Below, piece after piece: positions 51,731 to 60,750 of a stretch of 64,000 nt of DNA. A program made the position numbers and the translations under genes. The DNA comes from Bacteriovoracaceae bacterium (lineage in GTDB: Bacteria > Bdellovibrionota > Bacteriovoracia > Bacteriovoracales > Bacteriovoracaceae): assembly GCA_023701435.1 (NCBI GenBank), contig JAMPXB010000004.1:1-64000 (forward strand). Direction: 5' to 3'. Under the pieces are notes generated by a model, which saw nothing but the letters and a program-made list of their open reading frames with translations, did no database searches and had not been told where the DNA came from. Numbering within the stretch: position 1 is the first letter of the stretch; every line of letters starts with the position of its first letter.

Positions 51731-52513
51731 TTAAAAGGCGAGCAAAAGCCCCAATCGGTAGTCTGTTCGTTTGACGTTATAACGATCCAAACTCTCAGCG
51801 TAACCTTGGTAGCGCTGTAAATAGATAGAAGGATTGAAATCATCAGAATCAAAATTATAGACCAGACCGACTTGATAACCGCCTTGATCAAAATCGTACA
51901 ATTTGCTGCCAGCAAATATCTTAAATTCCAAATCCATGTGATCATCTTCCAAAAGGATCAGATCAGAGACGAAAAGACCTAAGGAATAGTAACCAAGATG
52001 GTTCACGATATCTTTGTTGGTCTCGTCCTCATTATAGATATTATAAACCATGACTTGAAAGGCAACATAGTTTCTTTCAATTTTGGCCCCAAAACTGGAG
52101 CGAAGAAAAATTCGATCAAGAGATCTTGATTCAAGACCTTCCTGTCCATTGGAGGTATGGATATAACCCATATCCAGATTCAAAAAACTGTCCCCCCACC
52201 CTTCAAAGAGTCGATAAAAGATTTCAGGATTATAATTAATATCAGAAAAAGGTTTGGATTCTTTATAAATGTCCCAAAACATCAATTGAGTATAGGCAAA
52301 ATAAACATCCCAACTCCGTGCAAGCCGATACTTAAAGCTAAACTGAAGCTTTAAATCATCATCATTACCGATGAGATACATGGGATTAAAGTAGGAAAAC
52401 TTTTCAAGAGCTGATGTACCAAAAAGATTTTCCGTCGTCTTCTCCATGTCCCGTGCCGCCTGACCTGAAAAAGAGTAGACGGAAATAACCAGCACTAATA
52501 AAAATTTCAACAT
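51731..52513 (-). CDS. pldA: Outer-membrane phospholipase A
   Basis: The 260-residue protein has a signal peptide and a 12-stranded OMPLA barrel ending in aromatic Phe. The conserved stretches are FAYTQLMFW, DINYNPEIFY and GYIHTSNGQEGLESRSLDR. The catalytic His119 and Ser121 are present (HxS), but the position of the E. coli catalytic Asn156 is Asp133 (RSLDR instead of RSWNR). OMPLA cleaves phospholipids that reach the outer leaflet. The spacing from Ser to this position (12) is the same as in E. coli. Confidence 0.88.
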   Translation of the reverse strand: MLKFLLVLVISVYSFSGQAARDMEKTTENLFGTSALEKFSYFNPMYLIGNDDDLKLQFSFKYRLARSWDVYFAYTQLMFWDIYKESKPFSDINYNPEIFYRLFEGWGDSFLNLDMGYIHTSNGQEGLESRSLDRIFLRSSFGAKIERNYVAFQVMVYNIYNEDETNKDIVNHLGYYSLGLFVSDLILLEDDHMDLEFKIFAGSKLYDFDQGGYQVGLVYNFDSDDFNPSIYLQRYQGYAESLDRYNVKRTDYRLGLLLAF

Positions 52514-52528
52514 AAAGTGATGACCTGG

Positions 52529-53509
52529 TTATGGAACAAGAATGGTGGAGCCCATGGATTTTCTATTACTGATGAATTTATGGGCTTCCTGAGCATCACT
52601 GAGCTTGAAGCGTTCATCAATTGTTGCATGAATTTTCTTTTTTAAGATAAGATCAAAAACTTCATCGGCGGCACTCTGAAGTTTTTCTGGAGTATCCGCA
52701 TAAGTGGCGAGCACAGGTCTTGTGACATAGAGTGAGCCTTTCTGGGCCAGTGTGCTCAAATTAACATTGGTCACAGGTCCTGAAGCATTTCCGAAGCTTA
52801 CCATAAGGCCCCGGGGGGCCAGGCTGTCGAGCGAAGCCTCCCAAGTATCTTTACCGACGCTATCATAGACCACTGGGACTTTCTTGCCATGAGTGAGTGT
52901 TAAAACCCTCTCTGGAACATTTTCTTTTGAATAATTAATAATCTCCCAGGCCCCTTTGGATTTTGCCAATTGGCCCTTTTCCTCAGAGCTAACAGTGCCG
53001 ATTAATTTAACTCCTAAATGCTTTGCCCACTGACAAGCAATCAGTCCTACTCCACCGGCAGCAGCATGAAATAAAATGGTTTCACCCTCTTGCAGTTTAT
53101 AAGTTTGACGAAACAAATATTGTACAGTCATCCCTTTAAGCAAGACTCCGGCAGCCTCTTCAAAGGAAATACCAGAAGGAATTTTTACCACATAACGGGC
53201 CGGAATATTTCGTTGTTCAGAATAAGAACCAAGAGGCCCCTGAGCATAGGCGACACGATCACCAACTATAAATTTTTTTACATCTTTACCAACAGCCAGC
53301 ACAGTACCAGACGCCTCGGTTCCCAGACCAGAGGGAAGATTAACTGGATAAAGTCCTGAACGATAATAGGTTTCTATAAAATTGACACCTATGGCCTCAT
53401 GTTTAACTAAAACCTCATCATTTTGTAGGGGCTTTAAATCTTCCTCTACAAGTTTAAGGACCTCAGGTCCACCGTGGCTGTTGAATTTTATAGTGCGGAC
53501 AATTGTCAT
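52529..53509 (-). CDS. NADPH:quinone oxidoreductase (QOR type)
   Basis: The 326-residue medium-chain dehydrogenase/reductase has no catalytic zinc ligands. NADPH-binding AAAGGVGLIACQWAKHLG lies near residue 150. Typical QOR segments are NFIETYYRSGLYPVNLPSGLGTEASGTV-like and VYDSVGKDTW. It reduces quinones or alpha,beta-unsaturated carbonyls. It follows pldA's promoter region on the same strand with a 15-bp gap and may share a transcript. Confidence 0.92.
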   Translation of the reverse strand: MTIVRTIKFNSHGGPEVLKLVEEDLKPLQNDEVLVKHEAIGVNFIETYYRSGLYPVNLPSGLGTEASGTVLAVGKDVKKFIVGDRVAYAQGPLGSYSEQRNIPARYVVKIPSGISFEEAAGVLLKGMTVQYLFRQTYKLQEGETILFHAAAGGVGLIACQWAKHLGVKLIGTVSSEEKGQLAKSKGAWEIINYSKENVPERVLTLTHGKKVPVVYDSVGKDTWEASLDSLAPRGLMVSFGNASGPVTNVNLSTLAQKGSLYVTRPVLATYADTPEKLQSAADEVFDLILKKKIHATIDERFKLSDAQEAHKFISNRKSMGSTILVP

Positions 53510-53619
53510 GTGAGTAACCTTGAATGATTTTTATGAGTTCAAAGGAACAATCTTCTGCTATCTTAAATTGACTGGCAAGCTTTGGGTACTGCGCCAGAAA
53601 TAGTCCATCGAGGTAAGAT

Positions 53620-53985
53620 ATGAAAAAGTTTTTATTACTCATTATGACAATTTTTAGCTTTAGGGTGTTGGCAGAAACTAGTCCTAAGAATGCCTATGCA
53701 CTCGCCAAAGAAGGCAAGGCCGTCATTATTGATGTTCGAGAAGCTGATGAAGTCAAAGGCGGCATGATTGACGAGGCCAAGTGGTTTCCTTTATCCAAAA
53801 TTTCGACGAATCAAAACTGGAAAGAAGATTTTAAAAAGGTGACTGAAGGAAAACAGATTTTCCTTTACTGCCGCAGTGGCAATCGCTCTGGAAAAGTTAT
53901 GGAAATTCTTAAGGAAAATAATATTAAATCAGAAAATATTGGTGGCTACGAGACTTTGAAGCATGAGCTTCCCATTAAGCGTTAA
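53620..53985 (+). CDS. Exported rhodanese-like protein
   Basis: The 121-residue protein has a signal peptide (SFRVLAE) and one rhodanese domain with the active-site loop YCRSGNRSGK. It probably handles sulfane sulfur in the periplasm. Only 8 bp separate it from the YeiH-family gene, and the pair may act together in sulfur or sulfide metabolism. Confidence 0.92.
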   Translation: MKKFLLLIMTIFSFRVLAETSPKNAYALAKEGKAVIIDVREADEVKGGMIDEAKWFPLSKISTNQNWKEDFKKVTEGKQIFLYCRSGNRSGKVMEILKENNIKSENIGGYETLKHELPIKR

Positions 53986-53993
53986 TTAAACTT

Positions 53994-54869
53994 ATGAACT
54001 TTTTGTCCCCACAATGGTTTTTACTGACTGGTATCATTCTTTCTTTTTTCTGGTCTAAAAATGACATTGTTCAAAAAAGGGCCAAGCTCTGGGGAACGAA
54101 GCTGCTGCAGTTAAGTGTCATCCTTCTTGGTGCCTCACTAAACTTCAATTCAGTTTTAAAGCAGGGTGCCGAGGGTGTTCTCATCACTTTTATCAGCATT
54201 GTCTTTGTCTTTTTTCTGGGGTTTTTAGGGCGAAAGCTTTTTAATATTGAAGATACTTTGGGACTCCTGATTACTATGGGAACGGCCATTTGTGGCGGAA
54301 GTGCCATTGCCGCCCTTGCTCCGGTTATTGCGGCAGACTCAATGATCATTACCGTCTCCATTAGCATTGTCTTTTTTCTCAATGCCATGGCCGTTTTTCT
54401 TTTCCCTATTCTAGGGGACTTTTTTGGGCTGACTCAGGAACAGTTTGGACTTTTATCAGCTCTGGCCATCCATGATACCAGTTCCGTCGTGGCGGCTTCT
54501 GCCATCTATGGAAATAAAGCACTGGAAGTCGCGACTACCGTCAAGCTCACGCGGGCCTTGTGGATCATTCCCATTACTTTATTTTTTAGTTTTTACAAAA
54601 ATCGGCTCAATAAAAAGAATCTTTATTTGCCTTGGTTCATCCTGGGATTTTTGGTGCTCTCTTTGGTCTTTACCTTTATCGATTTCCTTCATCCTTTGAA
54701 GGGCCCACTCCTATTTACCTCTAAGCTCGGCTTTTCTTTGACTCTTTTTTTAATCGGAGTGACTTTTAATTTTGAAAAATTGAGAAAGATTGGACCCAAA
54801 CCATTCTTCTTTGGTTTCCTTTTATGGGTGCTGGTCATTGTCGCCTCGATGATCCTCATCACCTGGTAA
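53994..54869 (+). CDS. YeiH family putative exporter (UPF0324)
   Basis: The 291-residue protein has about 9-10 TM helices and the family motifs GTAICGGSAIAALAPVI and AIHDTSSVVAASAIYG. YeiH is called a putative sulfate exporter, without firm biochemistry. Pairing with a rhodanese supports a sulfur anion substrate. Confidence 0.9.
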   Translation: MNFLSPQWFLLTGIILSFFWSKNDIVQKRAKLWGTKLLQLSVILLGASLNFNSVLKQGAEGVLITFISIVFVFFLGFLGRKLFNIEDTLGLLITMGTAICGGSAIAALAPVIAADSMIITVSISIVFFLNAMAVFLFPILGDFFGLTQEQFGLLSALAIHDTSSVVAASAIYGNKALEVATTVKLTRALWIIPITLFFSFYKNRLNKKNLYLPWFILGFLVLSLVFTFIDFLHPLKGPLLFTSKLGFSLTLFLIGVTFNFEKLRKIGPKPFFFGFLLWVLVIVASMILITW

Positions 54870-54969
54870 GTAAAAGACTCAGACTGCCCTGTTTCTTATT
54901 CTTAAAGATAACTTCAGCTCATTTTTTAATTTAAACGGTTAAAATTAACTTTGTTCAGGGAGGAAACTT

Positions 54970-55788
54970 ATGGAAAAAGTTTTTTTAACCTTCGTCTTAA
55001 TTTTACTGAGTAGTACCGTCCTGGCCGAACGATTCTCCGATACCATTCATTCATTTTCAGAAGGAAAAAAAGGACAGGAACATTTACTTTTTTTAAACAG
55101 CGGTAGGGTCATCTTTGTCGAGCCGACTTTCACTGCCGAAGAATTTCCTTCCGGTGACGTGGTGGAAATTGAAGTGAATGGAAAAAATCGCCTTGAGGCC
55201 ATTAGCTCTCTACCAGACCAATCTTTGCCTCTTTATCAAGACCCCTTTGAAGAATTGGGGATTCAGGAAGATGCCACCGTGTTAACCAGTTATGCCCAGG
55301 CCGACTCCATTTTCAGAGGCATGAATCGCAGCTATAAGAGCAATACTGAGTGTACTGACCGTGCCCATGTCTGGACCTACGAGGAATGGAAAAAGCATGG
55401 TCTCATTTCCCGCAAAGTCTTCATGTTCTTCACCAACACTTATATCAGAAGATACAACTATCATTGGTGGTTTCATGTTTCACCCTATACTTTCGTAGGT
55501 AGCACTGAATATATTCTAGACCGAAGATATACCAGTGGTCCGCGACTCAGAAAAACCTGGTCGGACATTTTCATACGTTCTAAAAAAAGTTGTCCGGTTA
55601 AGACTTATGCACATTACCGCAGAAACAAGAACGGCCCGGAACATTGCTTTCATGTAAAAAGTTCGATGTATAACAGATTACCTTACCATGTCAGGATGCA
55701 AGAAGATTACGGCAGAGTTCAAACCAGATTTAATACCAGCGAAGTGAATTTTTCTTATCGTGCCTTTACTCGCAGGGGTAGTAACTAG
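54970..55788 (+). CDS. Secreted protein-glutaminase-like protein
   Basis: The 272-residue protein has a signal peptide ending VLAE. Residues about 120-240 contain TECTDRAHVWTYEEW (Cys128), WWFHVSPYTF (His169), and EYILDRRYTSGP (Asp184), followed by a Trp in RKTWSDIF. Order and sequence context match the protein-glutamine glutaminase family, which uses a Cys-His-Asp triad to deamidate glutamines in proteins, with a pro-region before the enzyme; the 100 residues before Cys128 could be that pro-region. GGGAGG precedes the ATG. The substrate is unknown. Confidence 0.7.
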   Translation: MEKVFLTFVLILLSSTVLAERFSDTIHSFSEGKKGQEHLLFLNSGRVIFVEPTFTAEEFPSGDVVEIEVNGKNRLEAISSLPDQSLPLYQDPFEELGIQEDATVLTSYAQADSIFRGMNRSYKSNTECTDRAHVWTYEEWKKHGLISRKVFMFFTNTYIRRYNYHWWFHVSPYTFVGSTEYILDRRYTSGPRLRKTWSDIFIRSKKSCPVKTYAHYRRNKNGPEHCFHVKSSMYNRLPYHVRMQEDYGRVQTRFNTSEVNFSYRAFTRRGSN

Positions 55789-55961
55789 TGAGTATGCTTT
55801 CTTCTATGGGAAGTTCCATGATAGCGGTGGAAAACATTTTTCATATGTCCTGGAATCTTCCCTTGTTTCATAAGCGTCGTCAGTATGGCGAGAATGGCAA
55901 AGAGTCCCCACAAAACAAGTATAAAAAAGAGTATCGGATATCCTAAATCAGCTGTGGTCAT
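55785..55961 (-). CDS. Small single-TM protein
   Basis: This 58-residue reading frame starts at the ATG at 55961 with an ideal AGGAGGG at 5 nt. It encodes one TM helix (about residues 9-30: PILFFILVLWGLFAILAIL) and a basic, His-rich tail (HRYHGTSHRRKHTH). The tail is likely cytoplasmic and might bind metal. I recognise no family. Its stop overlaps the convergent gene by 4 bp. Confidence 0.7.
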   Translation of the reverse strand: MTTADLGYPILFFILVLWGLFAILAILTTLMKQGKIPGHMKNVFHRYHGTSHRRKHTH

Positions 55962-56011
55962 AAGTCCCTCCTGACAAGGCTCATTATAACTCTAAGTGTC
56001 CAGGAGTTATA

Positions 56012-56770
56012 TTAACCAACTTGATTGCGTTCGATTATTTTCCTTAAAGTTGACGTGAAGTTTTTGGCCTCAATATTTGATAGATGGGCCGCCAGCAAGA
56101 TCTCCAGCTTAGATCCGTGTATGAGGTCTGCCATTTTCTTGGCCTCGGCCGCAGTCGTCACCTGATCAAACTCTCCCCCTATTATGAGCACAGGAACACT
56201 AATTTCCGAAAGCGTGCTCCATAAATCAGTGGATTTAAGAATTTCACAAAAGTTAATATAGGCTTCCGGCGATGTCTTACTAAAAGGCTTCAAGGCCTTT
56301 TCAACTGCCTCTTGATTATTCTTGATAAAGTCCGCGGTAAACCAACGGGCAGCAGACCCCTCTGCGACAGGTTTTAGACCAGAACTCTTAACCAATTCAA
56401 TTCTCGCCTGCCAGACTTCCGGGGTCGCAATACGAGCTGATGTATTAGCGAGAGTTAAAGAATGAAATCGCTGTGACTGGTAGCGGGCAAGCCAAATACC
56501 AGTCAGCCCACCAAGAGAAATACCGCAAAAATGAACTTGGGAAAAATTAAGTTCATCCATCAATTCAATAACATTGTTCCCCAGATCAGCAATGGACTTT
56601 GCTCCCACAGCCTTCGTATTATAGCGTAGGATGCGATATTTTGATTTGAGTTCTTCGACCTGCTGATCCCACATGGAAATATCAGTTCCTAGTGAATTGG
56701 AGAAAAGAATGACCGGCAGACCTTCTTGTCCCTCTAACCGATACTGAATTCCTTTTTTACTTTCCATCAT
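56012..56770 (-). CDS. pcaD: 3-oxoadipate enol-lactonase (PcaD)
   Basis: The 252-residue alpha/beta hydrolase cleaves 3-oxoadipate enol-lactone to 3-oxoadipate. The nucleophile elbow is CGISLGG and the catalytic His lies in AAHLSNIEA. The start at 56770 overlaps the thiolase stop by 4 nt, so the longer frame from 56815 is rejected. The usual loop after the third strand (YDTRGHGxS... in relatives) is shortened to YNTKAVGAKS, missing about seven residues and the conserved RGHG. Whether it is still fully active is uncertain. Confidence 0.82.
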   Translation of the reverse strand: MMESKKGIQYRLEGQEGLPVILFSNSLGTDISMWDQQVEELKSKYRILRYNTKAVGAKSIADLGNNVIELMDELNFSQVHFCGISLGGLTGIWLARYQSQRFHSLTLANTSARIATPEVWQARIELVKSSGLKPVAEGSAARWFTADFIKNNQEAVEKALKPFSKTSPEAYINFCEILKSTDLWSTLSEISVPVLIIGGEFDQVTTAAEAKKMADLIHGSKLEILLAAHLSNIEAKNFTSTLRKIIERNQVG

Positions 56771-57960
56771 ACTCGCTCCAAAAGAATCGCTGAACCTTGT
56801 CCAACACCCACACACATGGTGGCCATGGCATAACGACCACCTCGTCTTTTAAGTTCTAAAGCAGCATGCAGGGTGATTCTTGCCCCGCTTGCTCCCAGAG
56901 GATGACCCAAAGAGATCGCCCCGCCATTTGGATTTATAAAGTCCCCGTCTTCCGGCAGTGAGAGTAATCTTAGAACGGCCACCGCCTGAGAAGCAAAAGC
57001 TTCATTTAATTCAATAACATCAATATTGCTGATTTTTAAATTATTCATGGCCAGAAGCTTATTCACTGCGGGAACTGGTCCAATGCCCATGATGTTCGGT
57101 CTCACGCCAGCGGCTTGAGTTCCAATGATTCGGGCGATGGGTTTTAAGTTATATTTTTTAATCGCCTCTTCCGAAGCAATCAGCATTCCCACTGATCCAT
57201 CGTTTATGCCAGAAGAGTTCCCCGCCGTAACGGTTCCCCCCACTTCAACGATCCCTTTTAATTTGGAGAGGGCCTCCATCGAAGTGCTACGGGGATGTTC
57301 ATCCTGCTCCAGGATTTGATCGTTAACCTGTACCGAACAAATCTCGTCTTTAAAAAGACCTTGCTCTAAGGCCCTGGCATATCTTTGCTGACTACGGTAA
57401 GCAAAAGCATCCTGAGAGTCGCGTGAAATATTAAATTCTTTTGCCACCCGTTCGCCAGTTTGAGGCATGGTATCCACGCCATATTTTTCTTTCATTAAGG
57501 GATTTATAAATCTCCACCCCATGGTGGTGTCTTCCAGCTTTTGAGTTCGTCCAAAAGCAGTTTCAGATTTACCTATGACGTAAGGGGCACGGGTCATGCT
57601 CTCGACTCCGCCGGCAATAACCAGATGACTTTCTCCCAGTCTGATGTTTCGGGAGGCATAGGCAACCGCCTCAAGGCCTGAAGCACATAATCTATTCACA
57701 GTAATTCCAGGAACGGAGTCCGGGAGTCCCGCTAGTAAGAGCGCCATTCTTGCGACGTTCCTATTGTCCTCACCAGACTGATTGGCACAGCCAAGGATCA
57801 CTTCATCAATTAATCCAAAATCAATTAAGGGATTACGTTTCATTAGATGTGTTAACGGAAGGGCAGCAAGATCATCGGCGCGAACTTTTGCAAGTCCTCC
57901 GCCAAACTTTCCAAAGGGAGTTCTAACTCCATCACATATGTAAGCATATTTTTCAGACAT
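56767..57960 (-). CDS. pcaF: 3-oxoadipyl-CoA thiolase
   Basis: The 397-residue thiolase cleaves 3-oxoadipyl-CoA into succinyl-CoA and acetyl-CoA. The active-site Cys lies in NRLCASGLEAV, the second Cys in MCVGVGQGSA, and the His in GHPLGASGAR. The N-terminus YICDGVRTPFGKFGG and GLAKVRADDL is close to PcaF/PaaJ rather than acetoacetyl-CoA thiolase. It lies 1 nt after the CoA-transferase gene. Confidence 0.9.
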   Translation of the reverse strand: MSEKYAYICDGVRTPFGKFGGGLAKVRADDLAALPLTHLMKRNPLIDFGLIDEVILGCANQSGEDNRNVARMALLLAGLPDSVPGITVNRLCASGLEAVAYASRNIRLGESHLVIAGGVESMTRAPYVIGKSETAFGRTQKLEDTTMGWRFINPLMKEKYGVDTMPQTGERVAKEFNISRDSQDAFAYRSQQRYARALEQGLFKDEICSVQVNDQILEQDEHPRSTSMEALSKLKGIVEVGGTVTAGNSSGINDGSVGMLIASEEAIKKYNLKPIARIIGTQAAGVRPNIMGIGPVPAVNKLLAMNNLKISNIDVIELNEAFASQAVAVLRLLSLPEDGDFINPNGGAISLGHPLGASGARITLHAALELKRRGGRYAMATMCVGVGQGSAILLERV

Positions 57961-57961
57961 C

Positions 57962-58750
57962 TTAGTCTCCAGTTACAACCGCTCCATGTTTTTTGGCCGT
58001 ATTGCTATTAAGAATTCGAAGGACCTCTAATTCATGTGCTGTTGGGACAGTCGTTACTTTGAGATCGGGGCTAATTTTAAGCTCCCATCCTGTCGCCTTC
58101 TTCACATCCTCTACATTCACTCCCGGATGAATATGGGTTAAAACTAACTCTTTGGTCATTGGATCAGGTTCAAGAATTCCCATATCCGTAATGACTTTGG
58201 TCGGCCCTTTTCCACGTGCGCCTGATTTTTCCCGGGAATCACCGCCGGTTAAATGCCCGGCGGAAGTCATGAAATCAAGCTTACTCACAAAGGTTCTAAG
58301 ACTTTGTTTTAGAATAATCCAGACCTCCTGGGCACTTGAGGCAATCTCCGGAGCTCCACCGGCCCCAGGCAGACGGACTTTAGGATTTTCATAAGGGCCA
58401 ATGACCGTTGTATTAATATTGGCAAAACGGTCTATTTGGGCAGCTCCCAGAAAGCCGACTTTCACTCGCCCACCTTGAAGCCAATAACGGAAAATTTCAG
58501 GAACAGAGACAACAGTGTCGGCCGTTTCGGCAAGCTCACCGTCACCGATAGAAAGAGGCAACACATGGGGTTTGGCCCCGATAGTACCTGATTCATAAAT
58601 AAGAACAACTTCCGGAGCGTGTATCAGTCGCGCCAGATTGGAAGCGGCACTCGGCAGACCTATACCTACAAAACAAACATCCCCATTTTTCAAATTACGG
58701 GCAGCAGTGACCGTCATCATTTCATTAGGAGTGTAAGATAATTCACTCAT
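57962..58750 (-). CDS. catJ: 3-oxoadipate CoA-transferase subunit B
   Basis: The 262-residue beta subunit of a family I CoA-transferase has the catalytic Glu in LIYESGTIGA. GLPSAASNLAR and GSGNDSREKSGARG-like segments fit the CatJ-type group with long subunits. With CatI it moves CoA from succinyl-CoA to 3-oxoadipate. It overlaps catI by 4 nt. Confidence 0.88.
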   Translation of the reverse strand: MSELSYTPNEMMTVTAARNLKNGDVCFVGIGLPSAASNLARLIHAPEVVLIYESGTIGAKPHVLPLSIGDGELAETADTVVSVPEIFRYWLQGGRVKVGFLGAAQIDRFANINTTVIGPYENPKVRLPGAGGAPEIASSAQEVWIILKQSLRTFVSKLDFMTSAGHLTGGDSREKSGARGKGPTKVITDMGILEPDPMTKELVLTHIHPGVNVEDVKKATGWELKISPDLKVTTVPTAHELEVLRILNSNTAKKHGAVVTGD

Positions 58751-59595
58751 AGCTCCCCCTGGATACTTTTTTTGAATTCGCTAAAATCAGCAGTTCCATA
58801 AATGTGTTTATCTATCCATTCCTGAAACTTCTCCCGCTCTCTTCCGATCAGGTCCCAATTTCTGCAAAAAACGTTATCTCGCTCATAGTAACCATGGGCA
58901 TAGGAAGGATGGGCCCCACCAGGAACCACACAGACAGCAGTGACTACCCAGTGAGGCAACACGCAGGCATTCACCGGGGCATTAAGATCATCAACAATTT
59001 CTTCGACGGTCACGATCGCTATTTTGGAGGCCAGCACAGCTTCTTTTTGAACGCCAATAATTCCCTGAATAAGAATATTGCCTTTTTTGTCCGCTTTCTG
59101 AGCATGAATCACTGTCACATCAGGATTAATGGCAGGAGTGGCGGCCAGTTTTTCACCGGTAAAAGGACAAGTCACAGATTTAATGTTGGAATTATACTTA
59201 GGTAAATCAGAACCGATATAACCCCGAAGAACGGCAAAAGGCATACCTGAGGCGCCGGCCTGATAACGGGAGGCCATATCGGCGTGGCCATGCTCTTCAA
59301 TTTTTAATGGCACTGGCCAGCCTGACTGTACAGCATCCCGGAATCGGTGGAGGGAGCCCACTCCGGGATTTCCGCCCCAGGAAAAAATCAGTTTAGAGGC
59401 ACATCCCGCCCCGATCATCTGATCGTAAATCAGATCCGGAGTCATACGAATAAGGGTCAGATTTTTTTTACGCTGCCGGATGATTTCATGTCCGGCAGCA
59501 AATGGGATTAAATGGGTAAAGCCTTCCATGGCAATGACTGAACCATCTTTCACATATTCATGTATGGCTTCCTTTAATGAAATGATCTTTGCCAT
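58747..59595 (-). CDS. catI: 3-oxoadipate CoA-transferase subunit A
   Basis: The 282-residue alpha subunit resembles CatI/GctA: SVIAMEGFTHLIPFAAGHEIIRQ, DLIYDQMIGAGCA and FSWGGNPGVG. The length (282) matches CatI rather than the shorter PcaI (about 230). It lies 3 nt after catA. Together with catJ it activates 3-oxoadipate. Confidence 0.88.
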   Translation of the reverse strand: MAKIISLKEAIHEYVKDGSVIAMEGFTHLIPFAAGHEIIRQRKKNLTLIRMTPDLIYDQMIGAGCASKLIFSWGGNPGVGSLHRFRDAVQSGWPVPLKIEEHGHADMASRYQAGASGMPFAVLRGYIGSDLPKYNSNIKSVTCPFTGEKLAATPAINPDVTVIHAQKADKKGNILIQGIIGVQKEAVLASKIAIVTVEEIVDDLNAPVNACVLPHWVVTAVCVVPGGAHPSYAHGYYERDNVFCRNWDLIGREREKFQEWIDKHIYGTADFSEFKKSIQGEL

Positions 59596-59598
59596 ATT

Positions 59599-60459
59599 TC
59601 ACCCCTGGTGCAATGTGAAATTAAATTTTATATGAGCATATGGTTCTTTCAGATCATACTGAGCAAGCATTTTAGGATCATTTACTTTTTCAACCGTCAC
59701 AATCAGTGGATCACGAGTTGCAAAAGCAAAATCTTCATCAATGTATTTGTCTCCAGGCATGTTAATCTGAGTAGTGAGTTGCTCATAACCAGGAGCTGAG
59801 ACCATGAAATGGATATGGGCCGGTCTGTTGCCTTCTCGTCCTAGTAAGTCGAGTACTTTCTGGGTAGGGCTGTCTTTTGGCACGGAATACCCAGGTGGCA
59901 CCAAAGTTCTGAAGCCGTAGTGACCCTTTTCATCTGCTTCAATTTTTCTACGGTTGTTGTAAGGTGTTTGGGCTGGATTAATGATCGAATAAGTTCCCTC
60001 TTGATCCGCTAGCCACACCTCAACTAAGGCATGAGGTATTCTTTCACCATTGGGACCAAACACATCACCCTCCATGATAAGGACTTCGCCTTTTTGAGTG
60101 CCATCATCAATACGGGCAAACTTTTTTTCCAGCGGAGCGCCGGGAACATAGAGAGGACCTTCAATGGCGCGGGCAGTTCCTGTCGTAATACCTTTTTGCT
60201 TTTCTTTTTCATCGGCCAGAATATCAAGCAACCTCTCGATACCAAGTCCAGCAGCGAGAAGACCTGCCTGATTCGCTTTACCAAGTTCATTCATCCATTT
60301 TAAGAATGCCCACATCTCGTCATGGGAAACATCAAATTTAACAATGGTGTTGTACATCTGCTCAATGAGATGCTCTGAAATGGCCCTGATTCTTTCATCT
60401 CCGGGATGTTTATAAGATGAGTTCACTTCTTTTAACAATGTCTTAACCGTGTATTCCAT
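59599..60459 (-). CDS. catA: Catechol 1,2-dioxygenase
   Basis: The 286-residue intradiol dioxygenase cleaves catechol to cis,cis-muconate. The iron ligands are visible: Tyr in GTYSIINP, Tyr in GHYGFRTL, and two His in RPAHIHF. The N-terminal helical linker domain (about residues 1-95), which makes the dimer and often holds phospholipid, is present. The intradiol signature GPxYVPGAPL is intact. It lies within the cat operon, 9 bp after catC. Confidence 0.94.
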   Translation of the reverse strand: MEYTVKTLLKEVNSSYKHPGDERIRAISEHLIEQMYNTIVKFDVSHDEMWAFLKWMNELGKANQAGLLAAGLGIERLLDILADEKEKQKGITTGTARAIEGPLYVPGAPLEKKFARIDDGTQKGEVLIMEGDVFGPNGERIPHALVEVWLADQEGTYSIINPAQTPYNNRRKIEADEKGHYGFRTLVPPGYSVPKDSPTQKVLDLLGREGNRPAHIHFMVSAPGYEQLTTQINMPGDKYIDEDFAFATRDPLIVTVEKVNDPKMLAQYDLKEPYAHIKFNFTLHQG

Positions 60460-60468
60460 AAATACTCC

Positions 60469-60750
60469 TTAAACGATAGAAGATGGATGCTTACATAAAG
60501 CATTCACTTCAATTTCCATATATGGGAATAAAGGCAATTGCATCAATAGCTCGTGCAACTCCTCATTGTCCTTCACATCAAAAATACTGTAGTTGGCATA
60601 ATGACCGGCAATTCTCCAGATATGTTTCCATTTGCCTTCTTTCTGAAGCTTTTGCGAGAACTCTCGTTCTTTCTTTTTCAGCTCATCTGCCACTTCTACT
60701 TTTACTGTAGATGGTATATTCACAGTCATTTTCACATGAAATAACATCAC
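60469..60750 (-). CDS. catC: Muconolactone delta-isomerase
   Basis: The 93-residue protein has the family form: MLFHVKMTVNIP, EREFSQKLQKEGKWKHIWRIAGHYANYSIFDV and LLMQLPLFPYMEI. It converts muconolactone to 3-oxoadipate enol-lactone. The start (either of two adjacent ATGs) overlaps the catB stop. Confidence 0.94.
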   Translation of the reverse strand: MMLFHVKMTVNIPSTVKVEVADELKKKEREFSQKLQKEGKWKHIWRIAGHYANYSIFDVKDNEELHELLMQLPLFPYMEIEVNALCKHPSSIV

